This document shows, one piece after another, positions 41,297-52,399 of a stretch of 64,000 bases of DNA. The notes beneath the pieces are model-generated. The model saw nothing but the letters and a program-made list of their open reading frames with translations, had not been told where the DNA came from and did not search any database. Source of the DNA: Bog-756 sp963699085 (GTDB lineage Bacteria > Actinomycetota > Acidimicrobiia > Acidimicrobiales > RAAP-2); the NCBI GenBank assembly GCA_963699085.1, contig CAVOTH010000004.1, positions 1,240,001-1,304,000 on the forward strand, read 5' to 3'. Positions within the stretch are counted from its first letter, which is position 1. Every line of letters begins with the position of its first letter. The position numbers were made by a program, and so were the translations under genes.

Positions 41297-41850
41297 GAGA
41301 CACCTTTCTGCACAGGGCGACCCGGACGGGCGACCGTCACGATGGTACCCCCATAGCGCTTGGATTTGAGTACCTCCCACCCCTCAGGAGCGACGATCGC
41401 GGCGCTCGATTCGAGCACCGCGAGGTCGGCGGGAAGCCGGCCGACCAGGGTGTCCCACCCGGTGTAGTCATACGGCGGGTCGCAGAGCACGAGGTCGTAG
41501 CGGGATGCCGCCTGGGCCACCCACGCGTCGACATCGGCCCGGATCACGGTGGCGTCGCCCGCCGACTCGGCGTCGGCCAGTCCCACCGCGGCCAGATTGG
41601 CCCTCACCGCGTCCACCGACCCCGGGTCCCGTTCGACGAAGGTGACCGACGCCGCCCCCCGGGAGAGCGCCTCGATTCCCAGCGCGCCGGTGCCGGCGAA
41701 CAGGTCGGCCACCTGGAGGCCCTCGACACCACCCTGGCTGAAGAGGATGCTGAAGATCGCCTCCCGCACCCGGTCCGAGGTCGGCCGCACATTGGCACCG
41801 ACGGGGGCGGACAGACGCCGTCCGCGGCACTCCCCACCGATTACGCGCAT
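41293..41850 (-). CDS. rsmD: 16S rRNA (guanine(966)-N2)-methyltransferase
   Basis: Rossmann-fold methyltransferase, 185 residues. It opens MRVIGGECRGRRLSAPVG, followed by RPTSDRVREAIFSIL, the SAM-binding VADLFAGTGALGIEALSRGA and the catalytic DPPY motif (LVLCDPPYDYTG). It is coupled to coaD, the normal order recG-rsmD-coaD. It starts at ATG 41850, 83 bases after the recG stop. Confidence 0.95.
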   Translation of the reverse strand: MRVIGGECRGRRLSAPVGANVRPTSDRVREAIFSILFSQGGVEGLQVADLFAGTGALGIEALSRGAASVTFVERDPGSVDAVRANLAAVGLADAESAGDATVIRADVDAWVAQAASRYDLVLCDPPYDYTGWDTLVGRLPADLAVLESSAAIVAPEGWEVLKSKRYGGTIVTVARPGRPVQKGVS

Positions 41851-41933
41851 CGGTTCACCCTACCGGCGCGGTCCCGCCCTCCGACTGCGGCCCGGGCCCG
41901 GTCCGGCCCACGTCAGGATCACCACGGCGCCGG

Positions 41934-44148
41934 TCAGCTCTTGAACAGGAACTCGGCTTCGTCGTCGTCGACGAACAGACGGAGTTCCTGCTCGAGGAGT
42001 TGGTTCTCCTGCAGTCGGGGATCGGCTCCCACCAGTTCCTCGGCCAGAGCGCGCGCGTCGACCACCAGATCCCGATCGGAGAGCAGCTTGGCCAGCTTGA
42101 GGTCCGAGCGCCCCTTCTGCCGGGCCCCGAGCAGAGTCCCTTCTCCCCGCAACTCGAGGTCGACCTCGGCCAACACGAACCCGTCGGTGCTCTCCTCCAT
42201 GGCCGAAAGCCGCGCTGTGGCCTCGGGGCTGTCGGACCCCGACAACAAGAAGCACCACGCCGGTTCTCCCCCACGGCCCACTCGACCGCGGAGCTGGTGG
42301 AGCTGAGCGATACCGAACCGGTCGGCGTCCTCGATGACCATGACCGATGCCTCGGGCACATCGACCCCGACCTCGATGACGGTCGTCGCCACCAGAACGT
42401 CGAGCCCGCCGGTGCGGAACGCATCCATCGCCTGCTCCTTGTCGGCCGGACGCATCTGGCCGTGCAGCAGGCCCACCCGGAGGCCGGCGAGCTCATGGGA
42501 CCCCAACCGCTCGGCCTCGGCGGTGGCGGACGCCGCCTCGACCCGGTCCGAACCTTCGACCAACGGGCAGACCACGAAGGCCCGATGGCCCGACGCCACC
42601 TGTTCGCGCACCCGTGCCCAGGCGGTTTCGATCTCGAGCGGGGTACGCAGCCACGACGTGGACACCGGTTGGCGTCCGGGGGGCAGCTCGTCGATCACCG
42701 TCATGTCGAGGTCACCGAAGACGACCATGGCCGCGGTGCGGGGGATGGGAGTCGCCGTCATCACCAGGAGGTCAGGGTCACTACCGGCGCCGTCGTCGCC
42801 TCGCCCCTTGTCGCGCAAGGCGGCCCGCTGCTCGACGCCGAACCGATGTTGTTCGTCGATGACCACGACACCGAGCGAGGAGAATGTCACCTGGTCGGTC
42901 AGCAGGGCGTGGGTGCCGATCAGCAGATCGACCGTGCCGTCGACCAGGCCCGATTGGGCCACGGTGCGCTCGGAAGCCGGAGTGCGGCTGGTCAGCAGTC
43001 CCACCTTCAACGGGCGCCGCCCCTCGAGCGTCGACGGGTCGGGCACCGTGAGCCCGGTGACGAGCCGGCGAACCTCGGTGGCGTGCTGCTCGGCGAGCAC
43101 CTCGGTCGGAGCCATCGAGCGCGCCCTGGAAACCCCCCTCGATCCCGATCAGCAGCGCCGCCACCGCCACCACCGTCTTGCCGGCGCCCACGTCCCCCTG
43201 GAGCAGACGGTTCATGGGCAACGGACCGGCGAGGTCACCGGAGAGGTCGGCGATGGCCCGGGCCTGGGCGGCGGTCAACGGAAACGGCAGGCCGCCGATG
43301 AACTGGTCGACCAGTGAGGCGCGGCCGTCGGACCGGCTCACCGTGTGACGGATGCCCCGGGCGTCTTCGTGCAGCCGTTGACGCCGGAGCACCAGGGCCA
43401 GCTGCAGCCGGAGAAGCTCGTCGAATGCCAATCGGCGTCGGGCGGGCTCGACCTCGCCCACGGTCGACGGCCGGTGGATCCCGGCGAAGGCCGCTGTCCG
43501 GTCGAGCAGTTTCAGTCGCCGGCGGGCCTCCTGGGTGAGCGGGTCGGCGAACCGCCCGGCCCGGTCGAGTGCCTCGTGGACCAGCCGGCCGAGCCGGACC
43601 GATGTCAGCGAGGCCTTTTCGCTCAGCGGATATACCGGGTAGACCCGACCCGTCGAGGGACCGTCGTCCTCGCCGACCCCTTCGTCGGGGCCCCGCAGGA
43701 CCTCCACGTTGGGACTCACCATCTGCAACCGGTCGCGGTAGGCGGACACCGGACCGAAGAAGAGCGCCAGGGTCCCGACGGGAAGCTGCTTGGCCCTCCA
43801 CGTCTGATTGAAGAAGACGACGGTGATTCGCCCGCCGGCATCGGTGATGTCCAGTTGGACCCGGGCCGGCGCCCTCCTGCCCCGCCCTCCGCGGGCCGGC
43901 GGGGCGCTCACCCGGGCCACCGTGGCGACGACCGAGGCCTTGTCGCCTTCGGCCAGCCGGTCGATCGTCACCATCCGGGTGCCGTCGATGTAACGACGGG
44001 GGTAGTGGGTGACCAGGTCGAGGACAGTGGTGATCCCGAGCTCGGCCAGGTCCCCGGCAACGGCTGGGCCCACGCCGCGCAACACGGTCACCGACAGGTC
44101 GGCGAGCTGCCCGAGGCGTCGGCCGGTCGGCCCCCCGGCATCGGTCAT
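41934..44148 (-). CDS. recG: ATP-dependent DNA helicase RecG, interrupted by a frameshift
   Basis: Branch-migrating helicase that rescues stalled forks. The first part (44148 to about 43117) holds the wedge domain, VTHYPRRYIDG, FDELLRLQLAL, LTAAQARAIADLSGDL and the Walker A segment LLQGDVGAGKTVVAVAALLIG. After an extra base near 43116 the second part (to 41934) continues MAPTEVLAEQHA, VVIDEQHRFGVEQ (DExH type), LVMTATPIPRTAAM, VATTVIEVGVDVPEA and QLHQLRGRVGRGG. Joined length is about 737 residues, normal for the family. It follows the FakA-like gene by ten bases. Confidence 0.93.
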
Positions 44149-44158
44149 CCAGGGCCGG

Positions 44159-45838
44159 TCACTCGATGGAGAACAGGTACGGGTAGAGCGGCTGGCCGCC
44201 GTGGTGGACCTCGGTCTCCACCGCCGGGCGGGCCTCTTTCAGCCACTCGGTGATCCGCCTGGTCTCGGCCGCGCCGGAGCCCTCGCCCTCGATGATGGTG
44301 ACCAGGTCGTGGGCGTCGGTGACCAGTAGTTCGAGCAGTGCGCACGATGCATCCGACATCGACTCGCCGACCACCTCGATGCCGTCCCGGGACAGGCCGA
44401 GCCAGTCGCCGGTGCGGACCGGGCCGACCGAGGTCTCGGAGTCGCGGACGGCCCGAGTCACTTCGCCGGGCACCACCTTGCGGGCGGTCGCCTCCATGGC
44501 CAGGGCGTTGACCTCGCCGCTGGCTTCGGGGTCGTAGGCCAACAGCGCCGCGAATCCCTCGGCGATGGTCTCCGTCGGCACCACCCACACCCGTTTGGTG
44601 CTCAGTTCGTCGACCCGATTGGCCACCGGACGGATATTGCCGTTGTTGGGGAGGACGATCACATCGTCAGAGGCCAGCTCGTCCACGGCCGCCACCAGCT
44701 CGGCGATGGACGGGTTCATCGACTGGCCGCCGGCGATCAGGCGCTGGACGCCGAGCGACCGGAAGATCCGGCCGATGCCGTCGCCACTGGCCACGGCGAC
44801 CACCCCGGTCACCGGCGGCGGGCCGAACGGCGCCTGCGACGGGCCCGAAGCCTGGTCGCCGGCACCCTCGCGCACCCACCGCTCCTCCTCGACCTCCTCC
44901 AAGAGGTCGGTGACCCGGATCGAACGGGGGCGCCCGGCGTCCAGGCTGGCCTCGATGGCCGGTCCTACCTCATCGGTGTGGATGTGGCAGTTCCACAGCC
45001 CGTCGCCTCCCACCACCACGATCGAGTCGCCCAGGCCGGCCCAGACCTCCTTGAAGGCGGAGATGGTCTCGTCGGGCGCCTCCAAGAGGTACATGACCTC
45101 GTACCGCAGACCGGCGAGTGCGGTGTCGGCCTCGCTGGACGGCCCTCCGGTTCCGATCTGGTGACCCTCGACCCCGGCATCCACCTCGGGCAGCTCCGGT
45201 GGGACCGGCATGTCACGGCCGTCGAGCACCGTGAGCAAGGCGTCGAAGAAGAGGACGTATCCGGAACCACCGGCGTCGACCACGCCGGCCCGGGCCAGGA
45301 CCGGCAGCAGTGTCGGGGTGAGCTCGAGGGCTTCGATGGCGCCGGCCCGGGCCGCTTCAGCCACGCTGACCAGGGAGGATCCGGCGTCAGCGGCGGCCTG
45401 CGCCGCCTCGGCCGCCCCCCGGGCCACGGTCAGGATGGTGCCCTCGACGGGTCGCATCACGGCCTCGCGGGCCAACTTGTCCGCAGTGATCAGTGCGGCG
45501 GCGAGCTCCTGTGACCCGGGCTGCCCCCCGGGGCAATCCATCCCGTCGGACACCCCCCGCAGCAACTGCGACAGGATCACCCCTGAGTTCCCCCGGGCTC
45601 CCATCAGCGACCCGTGGGCGATGGCCTTGCAGGTGGCGGCCATGTCCGGTCCGTCGATCCCGGCCAGTTCGGTGGCCACTGACTCCAGCGTGAGTGCCAT
45701 ATTGGTTCCGGTGTCGCCGTCCGGAACGGGGTAGACGTTGAGACGGTTGATCAGCTGCTGATGGCTCCTCAGGCCGTCCCTGAAGGTGCCGATCACGCGG
45801 CAGAGCCCTGCTGCATCCAAGGCGTCGAGGGCGGTCAT
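44159..45838 (-). CDS. DAK2-domain fatty acid kinase FakA-like protein
   Basis: 559-residue protein of the FakA/YloV family, which phosphorylates fatty acids bound to FakB. The N-terminal Dak domain shows LNVYPVPDGDTGTNMALTL (Mg-ATP ligands), HGSLMGARGNSGVILSQLLRG and AGVVDAGGSGYVLFFDALL. The middle domain has YEVMYLLEAP, GDSIVVVGGDGLWNCHIHTDEVG, and the C-terminal EDD-like domain has VIVLPNNGNIRPVANRVDEL. No FakB partner is in the window. The gene pairs with recG downstream and is divergent from rpmB, as in many Gram-positive bacteria. Confidence 0.9.
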   Translation of the reverse strand: MTALDALDAAGLCRVIGTFRDGLRSHQQLINRLNVYPVPDGDTGTNMALTLESVATELAGIDGPDMAATCKAIAHGSLMGARGNSGVILSQLLRGVSDGMDCPGGQPGSQELAAALITADKLAREAVMRPVEGTILTVARGAAEAAQAAADAGSSLVSVAEAARAGAIEALELTPTLLPVLARAGVVDAGGSGYVLFFDALLTVLDGRDMPVPPELPEVDAGVEGHQIGTGGPSSEADTALAGLRYEVMYLLEAPDETISAFKEVWAGLGDSIVVVGGDGLWNCHIHTDEVGPAIEASLDAGRPRSIRVTDLLEEVEEERWVREGAGDQASGPSQAPFGPPPVTGVVAVASGDGIGRIFRSLGVQRLIAGGQSMNPSIAELVAAVDELASDDVIVLPNNGNIRPVANRVDELSTKRVWVVPTETIAEGFAALLAYDPEASGEVNALAMEATARKVVPGEVTRAVRDSETSVGPVRTGDWLGLSRDGIEVVGESMSDASCALLELLVTDAHDLVTIIEGEGSGAAETRRITEWLKEARPAVETEVHHGGQPLYPYLFSIE

Positions 45839-45896
45839 GAGTGGGATGCTAACCTTTGCGACTTACCCAGAGGTTCTTAGAGGAAGTCGGAGTGTC

Positions 45897-46106
45897 ATGG
45901 CAGCGGTGTGTGAGGTCTGCGGCAAAAAGCCGTCGTTCGGAATGAACATCAGTCACTCCCACCGGCGGACGAAGCGTCGTTGGGATCCCAACATCCAAAA
46001 GGTGCGCGCCGTCGTGGACGGGGCCCCCAAGCGGCTGAGCGTCTGCACATCGTGCATCCGCTCCGGCAAGGTCACCAAGCGCCCCGTGCGCAACCACACC
46101 GCCTGA
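45897..46106 (+). CDS. rpmB: 50S ribosomal protein L28
   Basis: Ribosomal protein L28, 69 residues from ATG 45897 with GGAG five bases upstream. The sequence MAAVCEVCGKKPSFG, VSHSHRRTKRR-type NISHSHRRTKRRWDPNIQ and VCTSCIRSGKVTK fit the family. It carries two CxxC pairs (CEVC and CTSC), the zinc-binding form. Its stop codon is embedded in a 14-base tandem repeat. It is divergent from the FakA-like gene across 58 bases that must hold both promoters. Confidence 0.96.
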   Translation: MAAVCEVCGKKPSFGMNISHSHRRTKRRWDPNIQKVRAVVDGAPKRLSVCTSCIRSGKVTKRPVRNHTA

Positions 46107-46145
46107 GCTACACCGCCTGAGCTACACCGCCTGAGCTACACCGCC
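46096..46145. repeat. 14-base tandem repeat spanning the rpmB stop codon
   Basis: ACACCGCCTGAGCT occurs three times (46096-46109, 46110-46123, 46124-46137) and is followed by a partial fourth copy. The first unit encodes the last two residues and stop codon of rpmB, so each added unit repeats a stop codon without changing the protein. Confidence 0.92.
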
Positions 46146-46174
46146 CCGACCCGGTTTTCGGGTATCCAGGCCGC

Positions 46175-47185
46175 TCAGAAGCGGTGGCGCCATCCGCCCC
46201 CGGGTAGCGGCCCGCCGTCCAGCGTCCACTCACCTGCGTCCGCCGTGCACCGTCCGATGGCCAGCGGCGCCCGCAGTCCGGCCGTCGCAAAGGCAGCCAA
46301 CAGACCCTCGGGGTCGCCGGTGGCCAGCACCAACTCGTAGTCTTCGCCCCCGGTCAGGGCCTCGGTCCGCGTCGCCCCGACCGCCACCGCCTGGTCGCCG
46401 AGTTCGAGCTCGAGGCCCACTCCGGACGCCTCGGCCAGGTGGACCACGTCGACCAGGAGTCCGTCGGAGACGTCGATGGCGGCTGACGCCCCGGCTCGTC
46501 GGGCGGTGGCCCCCTCGGTGAGTCGGGCGACCGGACGGCGATGGGCCGATTCCAGAGCGAATGCCATCTCAGGCAGCACCTCTCGGACCGCGTCTCCCCC
46601 GGGGCCACTGGCGTGCTCTCCCCCGGGGCCACTTCCCTGCCCGTGGCCGCCGATAAGGCGCAGGCCGGCCGCCGATGCGCCGAGTGGACCGGTCACGAAG
46701 AGGCGGTCACCCGGCCCGGCGCCGTCCCGTCGCAGGAGCGACGCGCCGTCATCGGGCACCGAACCGACAGCGGTGACCGACACCACCAGGGTCGCCGACC
46801 CCGACAGGTCGCCGCCGATCACGGTGCATCCGGCCCAGTCGGCGGCGGCGGCCACTCCGTCTCCCAACTGCACCACCGGGTACCCCGGGGGGGCCGCCAC
46901 CGACAGGAGCGCATACGAGGCGCCAGCCCCCATGGCGGCCAGGTCAGAGACCGCCACCATCAGCGACTTCCATCCGATGTCCTCAGGGGTGGAGACGTCC
47001 GTATCGACGTGGACACCTTCCACCACCAGGTCGGTGGCGAGGACGACCTGCCCCCGATCGGGCAGGGAAACAGCTGCGGCGTCGTCGCCGATTCCGAGGT
47101 CGCCGGAGCCTGTCAGGCTCCCTCCGGCCTCGAACCGGGCCCGGAGGGCCTCGATGATCTCGAATTCGTCGGGTCCGGACGTCAC
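46175..47185 (-). CDS. thiL: thiamine-monophosphate kinase
   Basis: Makes thiamine diphosphate from the monophosphate; 336 residues from the chosen start. The AIR-synthase-like fold shows GIGDDAAAVSLPD, VVLATDLVVEGVHVDTD, DIGWKSLMVAVSDLAAMGA, VIGGDLSGSATLVVSVTAVG, AAIDVSDGLLVDVVHLAEASG and TGGEDYELVLAT. The start is uncertain: GTG 47185 begins just before the conserved GPDEFEIIEALRARF, while ATG 47254 would add 23 residues without family similarity. Other thiamine genes are not nearby. It is divergent from pckG and convergent with rpmB. Confidence 0.93.
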   Translation of the reverse strand: MTSGPDEFEIIEALRARFEAGGSLTGSGDLGIGDDAAAVSLPDRGQVVLATDLVVEGVHVDTDVSTPEDIGWKSLMVAVSDLAAMGAGASYALLSVAAPPGYPVVQLGDGVAAAADWAGCTVIGGDLSGSATLVVSVTAVGSVPDDGASLLRRDGAGPGDRLFVTGPLGASAAGLRLIGGHGQGSGPGGEHASGPGGDAVREVLPEMAFALESAHRRPVARLTEGATARRAGASAAIDVSDGLLVDVVHLAEASGVGLELELGDQAVAVGATRTEALTGGEDYELVLATGDPEGLLAAFATAGLRAPLAIGRCTADAGEWTLDGGPLPGGGWRHRF

Positions 47186-47371
47186 CGGTGGGCTGTGGAC
47201 ATTTTGAACGGGCTCCGTCCCGAATTGGGTCTGTGCACACGTCTTGCCTAGCATTGTCCCCGGCCCGCCCAATTACGATTGGCGGGCCGTGCAGACAGCC
47301 ACCACGCGAAGTCCGGAGCGTGGGCGGCGGCCCAGTTGGCCGCCGGACAACCGAGGAGGAAGAACAACCCC

Positions 47372-49162
47372 ATGCCCCCCACCGAGCACAAGAAGCTGAT
47401 CGCATGGGTCGACGAGGTCGCCGGGCTGACCGAGCCGGACGAGGTCGTGTGGTGTGACGGCTCCGCCGAGGAGTACGACCGCCTGTGCCAGCTGCTCGTG
47501 GACCAGGGCACGTTCACCAAGCTGTCCGAGGCCAAGCGCCCGAACAGCTACTGGGCCCACTCCGATCCGGGCGACGTCGCCCGCGTGGAGGACCGGACCT
47601 ACATCTGCTCGGCTGACCAGGCCGACGCCGGTCCGACCAACAACTGGCGGGACCCGTCCGAGATGCGCGAGCTGTTGACCGGACTGTTCGCCGGGTCGAT
47701 GCGGGGACGGACCATGTACGTGGTGCCCTTCTCCATGGGCCCGCTCGGCTCCAAGATCGCCCACATCGGTGTGGAGATCACCGACTCTGCCTATGTCGCC
47801 GTGTCGATGCGGATCATGACCCGCATGGGTCGGGGCGCTCTCGAAGTCCTCGGCACCGAGGGCGAGTTCGTCCCGTGTCTGCACTCGGTGGGCATGCCCC
47901 TGGTCGACGGCGCCGCCGACGTGCCGTGGCCGTGCGACGCCGACAACAAGTACATCGTGCACTTCCCCGAGACCCGAGAGATCTGGTCATTCGGCTCCGG
48001 CTACGGCGGCAACGCCCTGCTGGGAAAGAAGTGCTTCGCCCTGCGCATCGCCTCGGTCATGGCCCGCGACGACAACTGGCTGGCCGAGCACATGCTCATC
48101 TTGAAGCTGACTTCGCCGGCCGGTGAGACCCGCTACGTCACCGGTGCATTCCCCTCGGCGTGCGGTAAGACCAATCTGGCCATGCTCATCCCGACGCTCC
48201 CGGACTGGAAGGTCGAGACCGTCGGCGACGACATCTGCTGGATGAAGTTCGGCGCCGACGGCCGCCTCTACGCCATCAATCCCGAGGCCGGCTTCTTCGG
48301 TGTGGCCCCCGGCACCAACGCCCACACCAACCCGAACGCCATGTTGACCATGGATGCCAACACCATCTTCACCAATACCGCCTACACCGACGACGGCGAC
48401 GTGTGGTGGGAGTCGATGACCGACGAGGCTCCGGCCCACCTGACGTCGTGGAAGGACGAGGACTGGACCCCCGAGTCGGGGACACCGGCTGCGCATCCCA
48501 ACGCCCGGTTCACCGTGCCGGCGGCCCAGGACCCGGCCATCGCCTCGGAGTGGGAGGACCCGGCCGGAGTGCCGATCGACGCCATCCTGTTCGGCGGCCG
48601 CCGCGCCTCGGTGGTGCCCCTGGTCTTCCAGTCCCGCGACTGGCGGCACGGGGTCTTCCTCGGCTCGATCATGGCGTCGGAGACCACGGCCGCCGCCACC
48701 GGCGCCGTCGGCAACCTGCGACGCGATCCCTTCGCCATGCTTCCCTTCTGCGGTTACAACATGGCCGACTACTTCGCCCACTGGCTGGACATCGGCGAGG
48801 GTGCCGATCCCGACAAGCTCCCGAAGATCTTCTACGTCAACTGGTTCCGCAAGGATGCCGACGGCCGCTGGCTGTGGCCCGGCTACGGCGAAAACTCACG
48901 GGTCCTCGAGTGGGTGTTCGAGCGGGTGAGCGGCAAGGGTGAGGCCGTCGAGACCCCCATCGGGTTCCTCCCGAGACCGGAATCGATCAACACCGACGGA
49001 CTTGACGTGTCCGCCTCCGACATGGAGACCCTGCTACGGGTCGATGCCGAGGAGTGGCGCAACGAGGTCCCGTCGATCCGTCAGCACTACGCCACCTTTG
49101 GGGACAAGCTGCCGACTGCGCTGGCGGCCGAGGTCGACGACCTGGAGGCCAAACTCGCCTGA
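47372..49162 (+). CDS. pckG: phosphoenolpyruvate carboxykinase (GTP)
   Basis: Gluconeogenic enzyme that turns oxaloacetate and GTP into PEP. The 596 residues include TMYVVPFSMGPLGSKIAHIGVE, the kinase P-loop FPSACGKTNLAML, the metal site around GDDICWMKFGADGRLYAINPEAGFFGVAPGTN, ILFGGRR and the PFCGYNMADYFAHWL segment. ATG 47372 lies after AGGAGGA, giving a typical N-terminus. It belongs to the GTP-using family of actinobacteria and animals. With fumC and kgd in the same window, several reactions around oxaloacetate and 2-oxoglutarate are represented. Confidence 0.97.
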   Translation: MPPTEHKKLIAWVDEVAGLTEPDEVVWCDGSAEEYDRLCQLLVDQGTFTKLSEAKRPNSYWAHSDPGDVARVEDRTYICSADQADAGPTNNWRDPSEMRELLTGLFAGSMRGRTMYVVPFSMGPLGSKIAHIGVEITDSAYVAVSMRIMTRMGRGALEVLGTEGEFVPCLHSVGMPLVDGAADVPWPCDADNKYIVHFPETREIWSFGSGYGGNALLGKKCFALRIASVMARDDNWLAEHMLILKLTSPAGETRYVTGAFPSACGKTNLAMLIPTLPDWKVETVGDDICWMKFGADGRLYAINPEAGFFGVAPGTNAHTNPNAMLTMDANTIFTNTAYTDDGDVWWESMTDEAPAHLTSWKDEDWTPESGTPAAHPNARFTVPAAQDPAIASEWEDPAGVPIDAILFGGRRASVVPLVFQSRDWRHGVFLGSIMASETTAAATGAVGNLRRDPFAMLPFCGYNMADYFAHWLDIGEGADPDKLPKIFYVNWFRKDADGRWLWPGYGENSRVLEWVFERVSGKGEAVETPIGFLPRPESINTDGLDVSASDMETLLRVDAEEWRNEVPSIRQHYATFGDKLPTALAAEVDDLEAKLA

Positions 49163-49209
49163 CCCGGGGCCTCGTGTCGGGATTGCAGCTCAGCTACCCG
49201 GATTGGGGC

Positions 49210-50706
49210 TCAGCGTCGATCGGGTGCGGCACCGCGCAGGGCACTCATGTAGGAGAGCGCGCCGACGGTGGCCACGATGGCCAGCACCAGGTTCCCGGCC
49301 GGGATCGACAGGGACAGGACAACGCCCACCAGCGAGCCGACCACCCACATGAGCTGCAGACGGGTCTCGAAACGGGCGAAGGCACGGCCCTGGTCCAGCT
49401 CGCGGACGTGGCTCTGCACCAGGGCGTCGAACGACGGCTTGGCCATCGCCCCGGCGGCGCCCACCGCCACCGCCACCAGCGCCTGGAGGGCCCGGTCGGC
49501 CAGGAGCCATCCGAACAGGCCGGCCATCGCCACCAGCCACAACGACCCGGCCAGCATCTGTTGCTCGGACAGGACCTTGCGGATGCGGCCCACCAGGAGC
49601 ACGCCGATGATCGCTCCTGCGGTCAGAGCGCCGATCAGCAGGCCGAACCACCAGGTGGCCGCCCCCTCGCGCCGCAAACCGAAGGCGAACAGGAAGGTCA
49701 GGAAGCCCAGCAGACCCTTCAGGACCGACATCGGGGTGAGGGCGAGGATGACCTGGGTGCCGGCGATCGGTCGGAAGGCAGCCAGGTCGCGCTGTTCGTC
49801 CTGCCAAAAGCTCCCGGCATCGGGTGCGGTCTCGACGGCTCCCGCCGGGTCGGAGCGGGCGCTGGCCGATCCGGCCCCCTGTCGCCCGTTCCCTTGGCGC
49901 AGGACCCGGGCGATCTGGCGGACCGGGAGGCGGGTGCCGGCCACCACTGCCGCTACGAACACCACGGCACATGCCCACAGCACCGCCGGCGCTCCGGCCA
50001 GCTTGAGGATGGCGACACCCGGAAGGGCGAAGACGAACCCCGAAAGGGAGGCGAGCAGGCCGAGCCGGGCGTTGAGAGTGGCCAGGTCCGGCTCGACCAC
50101 GTCCTCGCCGGTCTCGGGGTCGTCGACGTGGACGATCGGTGGTGTCCCGTACGGCGGGGTGTTCTCCGGTCGGGGGGACTCGACCGCATCGGTCTCGGTC
50201 TCTTCGTACCAGGGTGGGTCGGCCGACCCCGTCCCCGTGGCGAGGTCGGCCATCTCGAGGGCGGCCATCTCCGGCACCAAGGCGCCCTTGGTCACCAGAT
50301 AGACCTTGGACAGAACCAGCATCACGAACGCTTCGGGAAACAGCAGGAGTGAGTGGATGTCCCGGGCGATGAACGGGCACAACACGGCACGACCCAGGGC
50401 CGAGGTCACCACCATCGCCCGTCGGGCGCCCCGGCTCCGGTCGACGATCGGACCGAGCGCGGGCGCCACCACGGCGAACGGACCCATGGTCAGGAGCAGG
50501 TACAGCAGGACCTTGTCCTTGGCCGCGGTGGGCGAGATCGAGAAGAACAGGGAACCGGCCAGCGAGACGGCGAACAGAGTGTCCCCCGCGGTCATCAGGA
50601 CGTGGGTCAGCGCCAGCCGCCCGAAGGGGCTCCGCTGGTCGAACAGGTCGTGGACCGCGGACCTGATCAGGCGGCGGAACTGGTCTCCACGCTCCCGAAC
50701 GCCCAT
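49210..50706 (-). CDS. MFS-type membrane transporter
   Basis: Polytopic inner-membrane protein of 498 residues with about twelve hydrophobic segments, for example LALTHVLMTAGDTLFAVSLAGSLFF, LYLLLTMGPFAVVAPALGPIVD and LLIGALTAGAIIGVLLVG. The ALGPIVDRSRGARR stretch is the usual MFS loop 2-3. Acidic and Pro-rich loops of about 60 residues lie after segment 6 and about 40 after segment 8. ATG 50706 is used because the open frame beyond it is antisense to the RAM-domain gene. The substrate is unknown; the best general class is an efflux-type MFS. Confidence 0.83.
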   Translation of the reverse strand: MGVRERGDQFRRLIRSAVHDLFDQRSPFGRLALTHVLMTAGDTLFAVSLAGSLFFSISPTAAKDKVLLYLLLTMGPFAVVAPALGPIVDRSRGARRAMVVTSALGRAVLCPFIARDIHSLLLFPEAFVMLVLSKVYLVTKGALVPEMAALEMADLATGTGSADPPWYEETETDAVESPRPENTPPYGTPPIVHVDDPETGEDVVEPDLATLNARLGLLASLSGFVFALPGVAILKLAGAPAVLWACAVVFVAAVVAGTRLPVRQIARVLRQGNGRQGAGSASARSDPAGAVETAPDAGSFWQDEQRDLAAFRPIAGTQVILALTPMSVLKGLLGFLTFLFAFGLRREGAATWWFGLLIGALTAGAIIGVLLVGRIRKVLSEQQMLAGSLWLVAMAGLFGWLLADRALQALVAVAVGAAGAMAKPSFDALVQSHVRELDQGRAFARFETRLQLMWVVGSLVGVVLSLSIPAGNLVLAIVATVGALSYMSALRGAAPDRR

Positions 50707-50784
50707 CACGGCATGGTAGGCGGAGGGAGCGGGGCGATAGCATGACTGACCGCCGCTCCCACGGCCCGTCCCCAGGAGATGGAC

Positions 50785-51021
50785 ATGTCCGTCAGCGCTT
50801 TCATCCTCATCCAGACAGAGGTCGGTCGGGCAGCCACCGTGGCCCGCACCGTCCAGGACCTCGACGGGGTGGTCACCGCCGAAGGGGTCACCGGACCCTA
50901 CGACGTGATCGTGCGGGCAGGTGCCGAGACGATGGACGAACTCGGCCAGATGGTGGTCGGTCGGATCCAACTGATCGAGGGGATCATCCGCACCGTCACC
51001 TGCCCGGTCGTCAATCTCTGA
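50785..51021 (+). CDS. stand-alone Lrp/AsnC ligand-binding (RAM) domain protein
   Basis: Short protein of 78 residues made only of the RAM domain of AsnC/Lrp regulators: VSAFILIQTEVGRAATVARTV, LDGVVTAEGVTGPYDVIVRAGAET, and LIEGIIRTVTCPVVNL. No helix-turn-helix is present, so it cannot bind DNA alone. ATG 50785 is chosen because AGGAG stands six bases ahead; ATG 50779 would have no spacing. Such solo RAM proteins are common in actinobacteria and form ring-shaped oligomers that bind amino acids. It is divergent from the MFS gene. Confidence 0.9.
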   Translation: MSVSAFILIQTEVGRAATVARTVQDLDGVVTAEGVTGPYDVIVRAGAETMDELGQMVVGRIQLIEGIIRTVTCPVVNL

Positions 51022-51111
51022 CGGAGACTCCCGCGCGCCCTTTGTGTGTCCTGTCGAATTACGGTCGCCGACGGTGCAACCCTACGGGGCGCCGGCCCCG
51101 GTCAGGGGGGG

Positions 51112-52257
<1,146 letters not shown>

Positions 52258-52399
52258 CGGGCACCTCCCCTGGTGGGTGTCAGCAGGGCCGCGGTCGGGG
52301 CGGCCACCGGAATCCGGCAGGGACAATCGGGAAACGGCATGGCGGGATGGTTGCCCACCCTCGCCCCGGGGTCAAGTACGGGCTGGCCGGGTGTCGGGG

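Noticed and set aside
46149..46163. A small hairpin (ACCCG/CGGGT) between rpmB and thiL as a terminator
   Set aside because: The stem is only five pairs and no T-tract follows on either strand.
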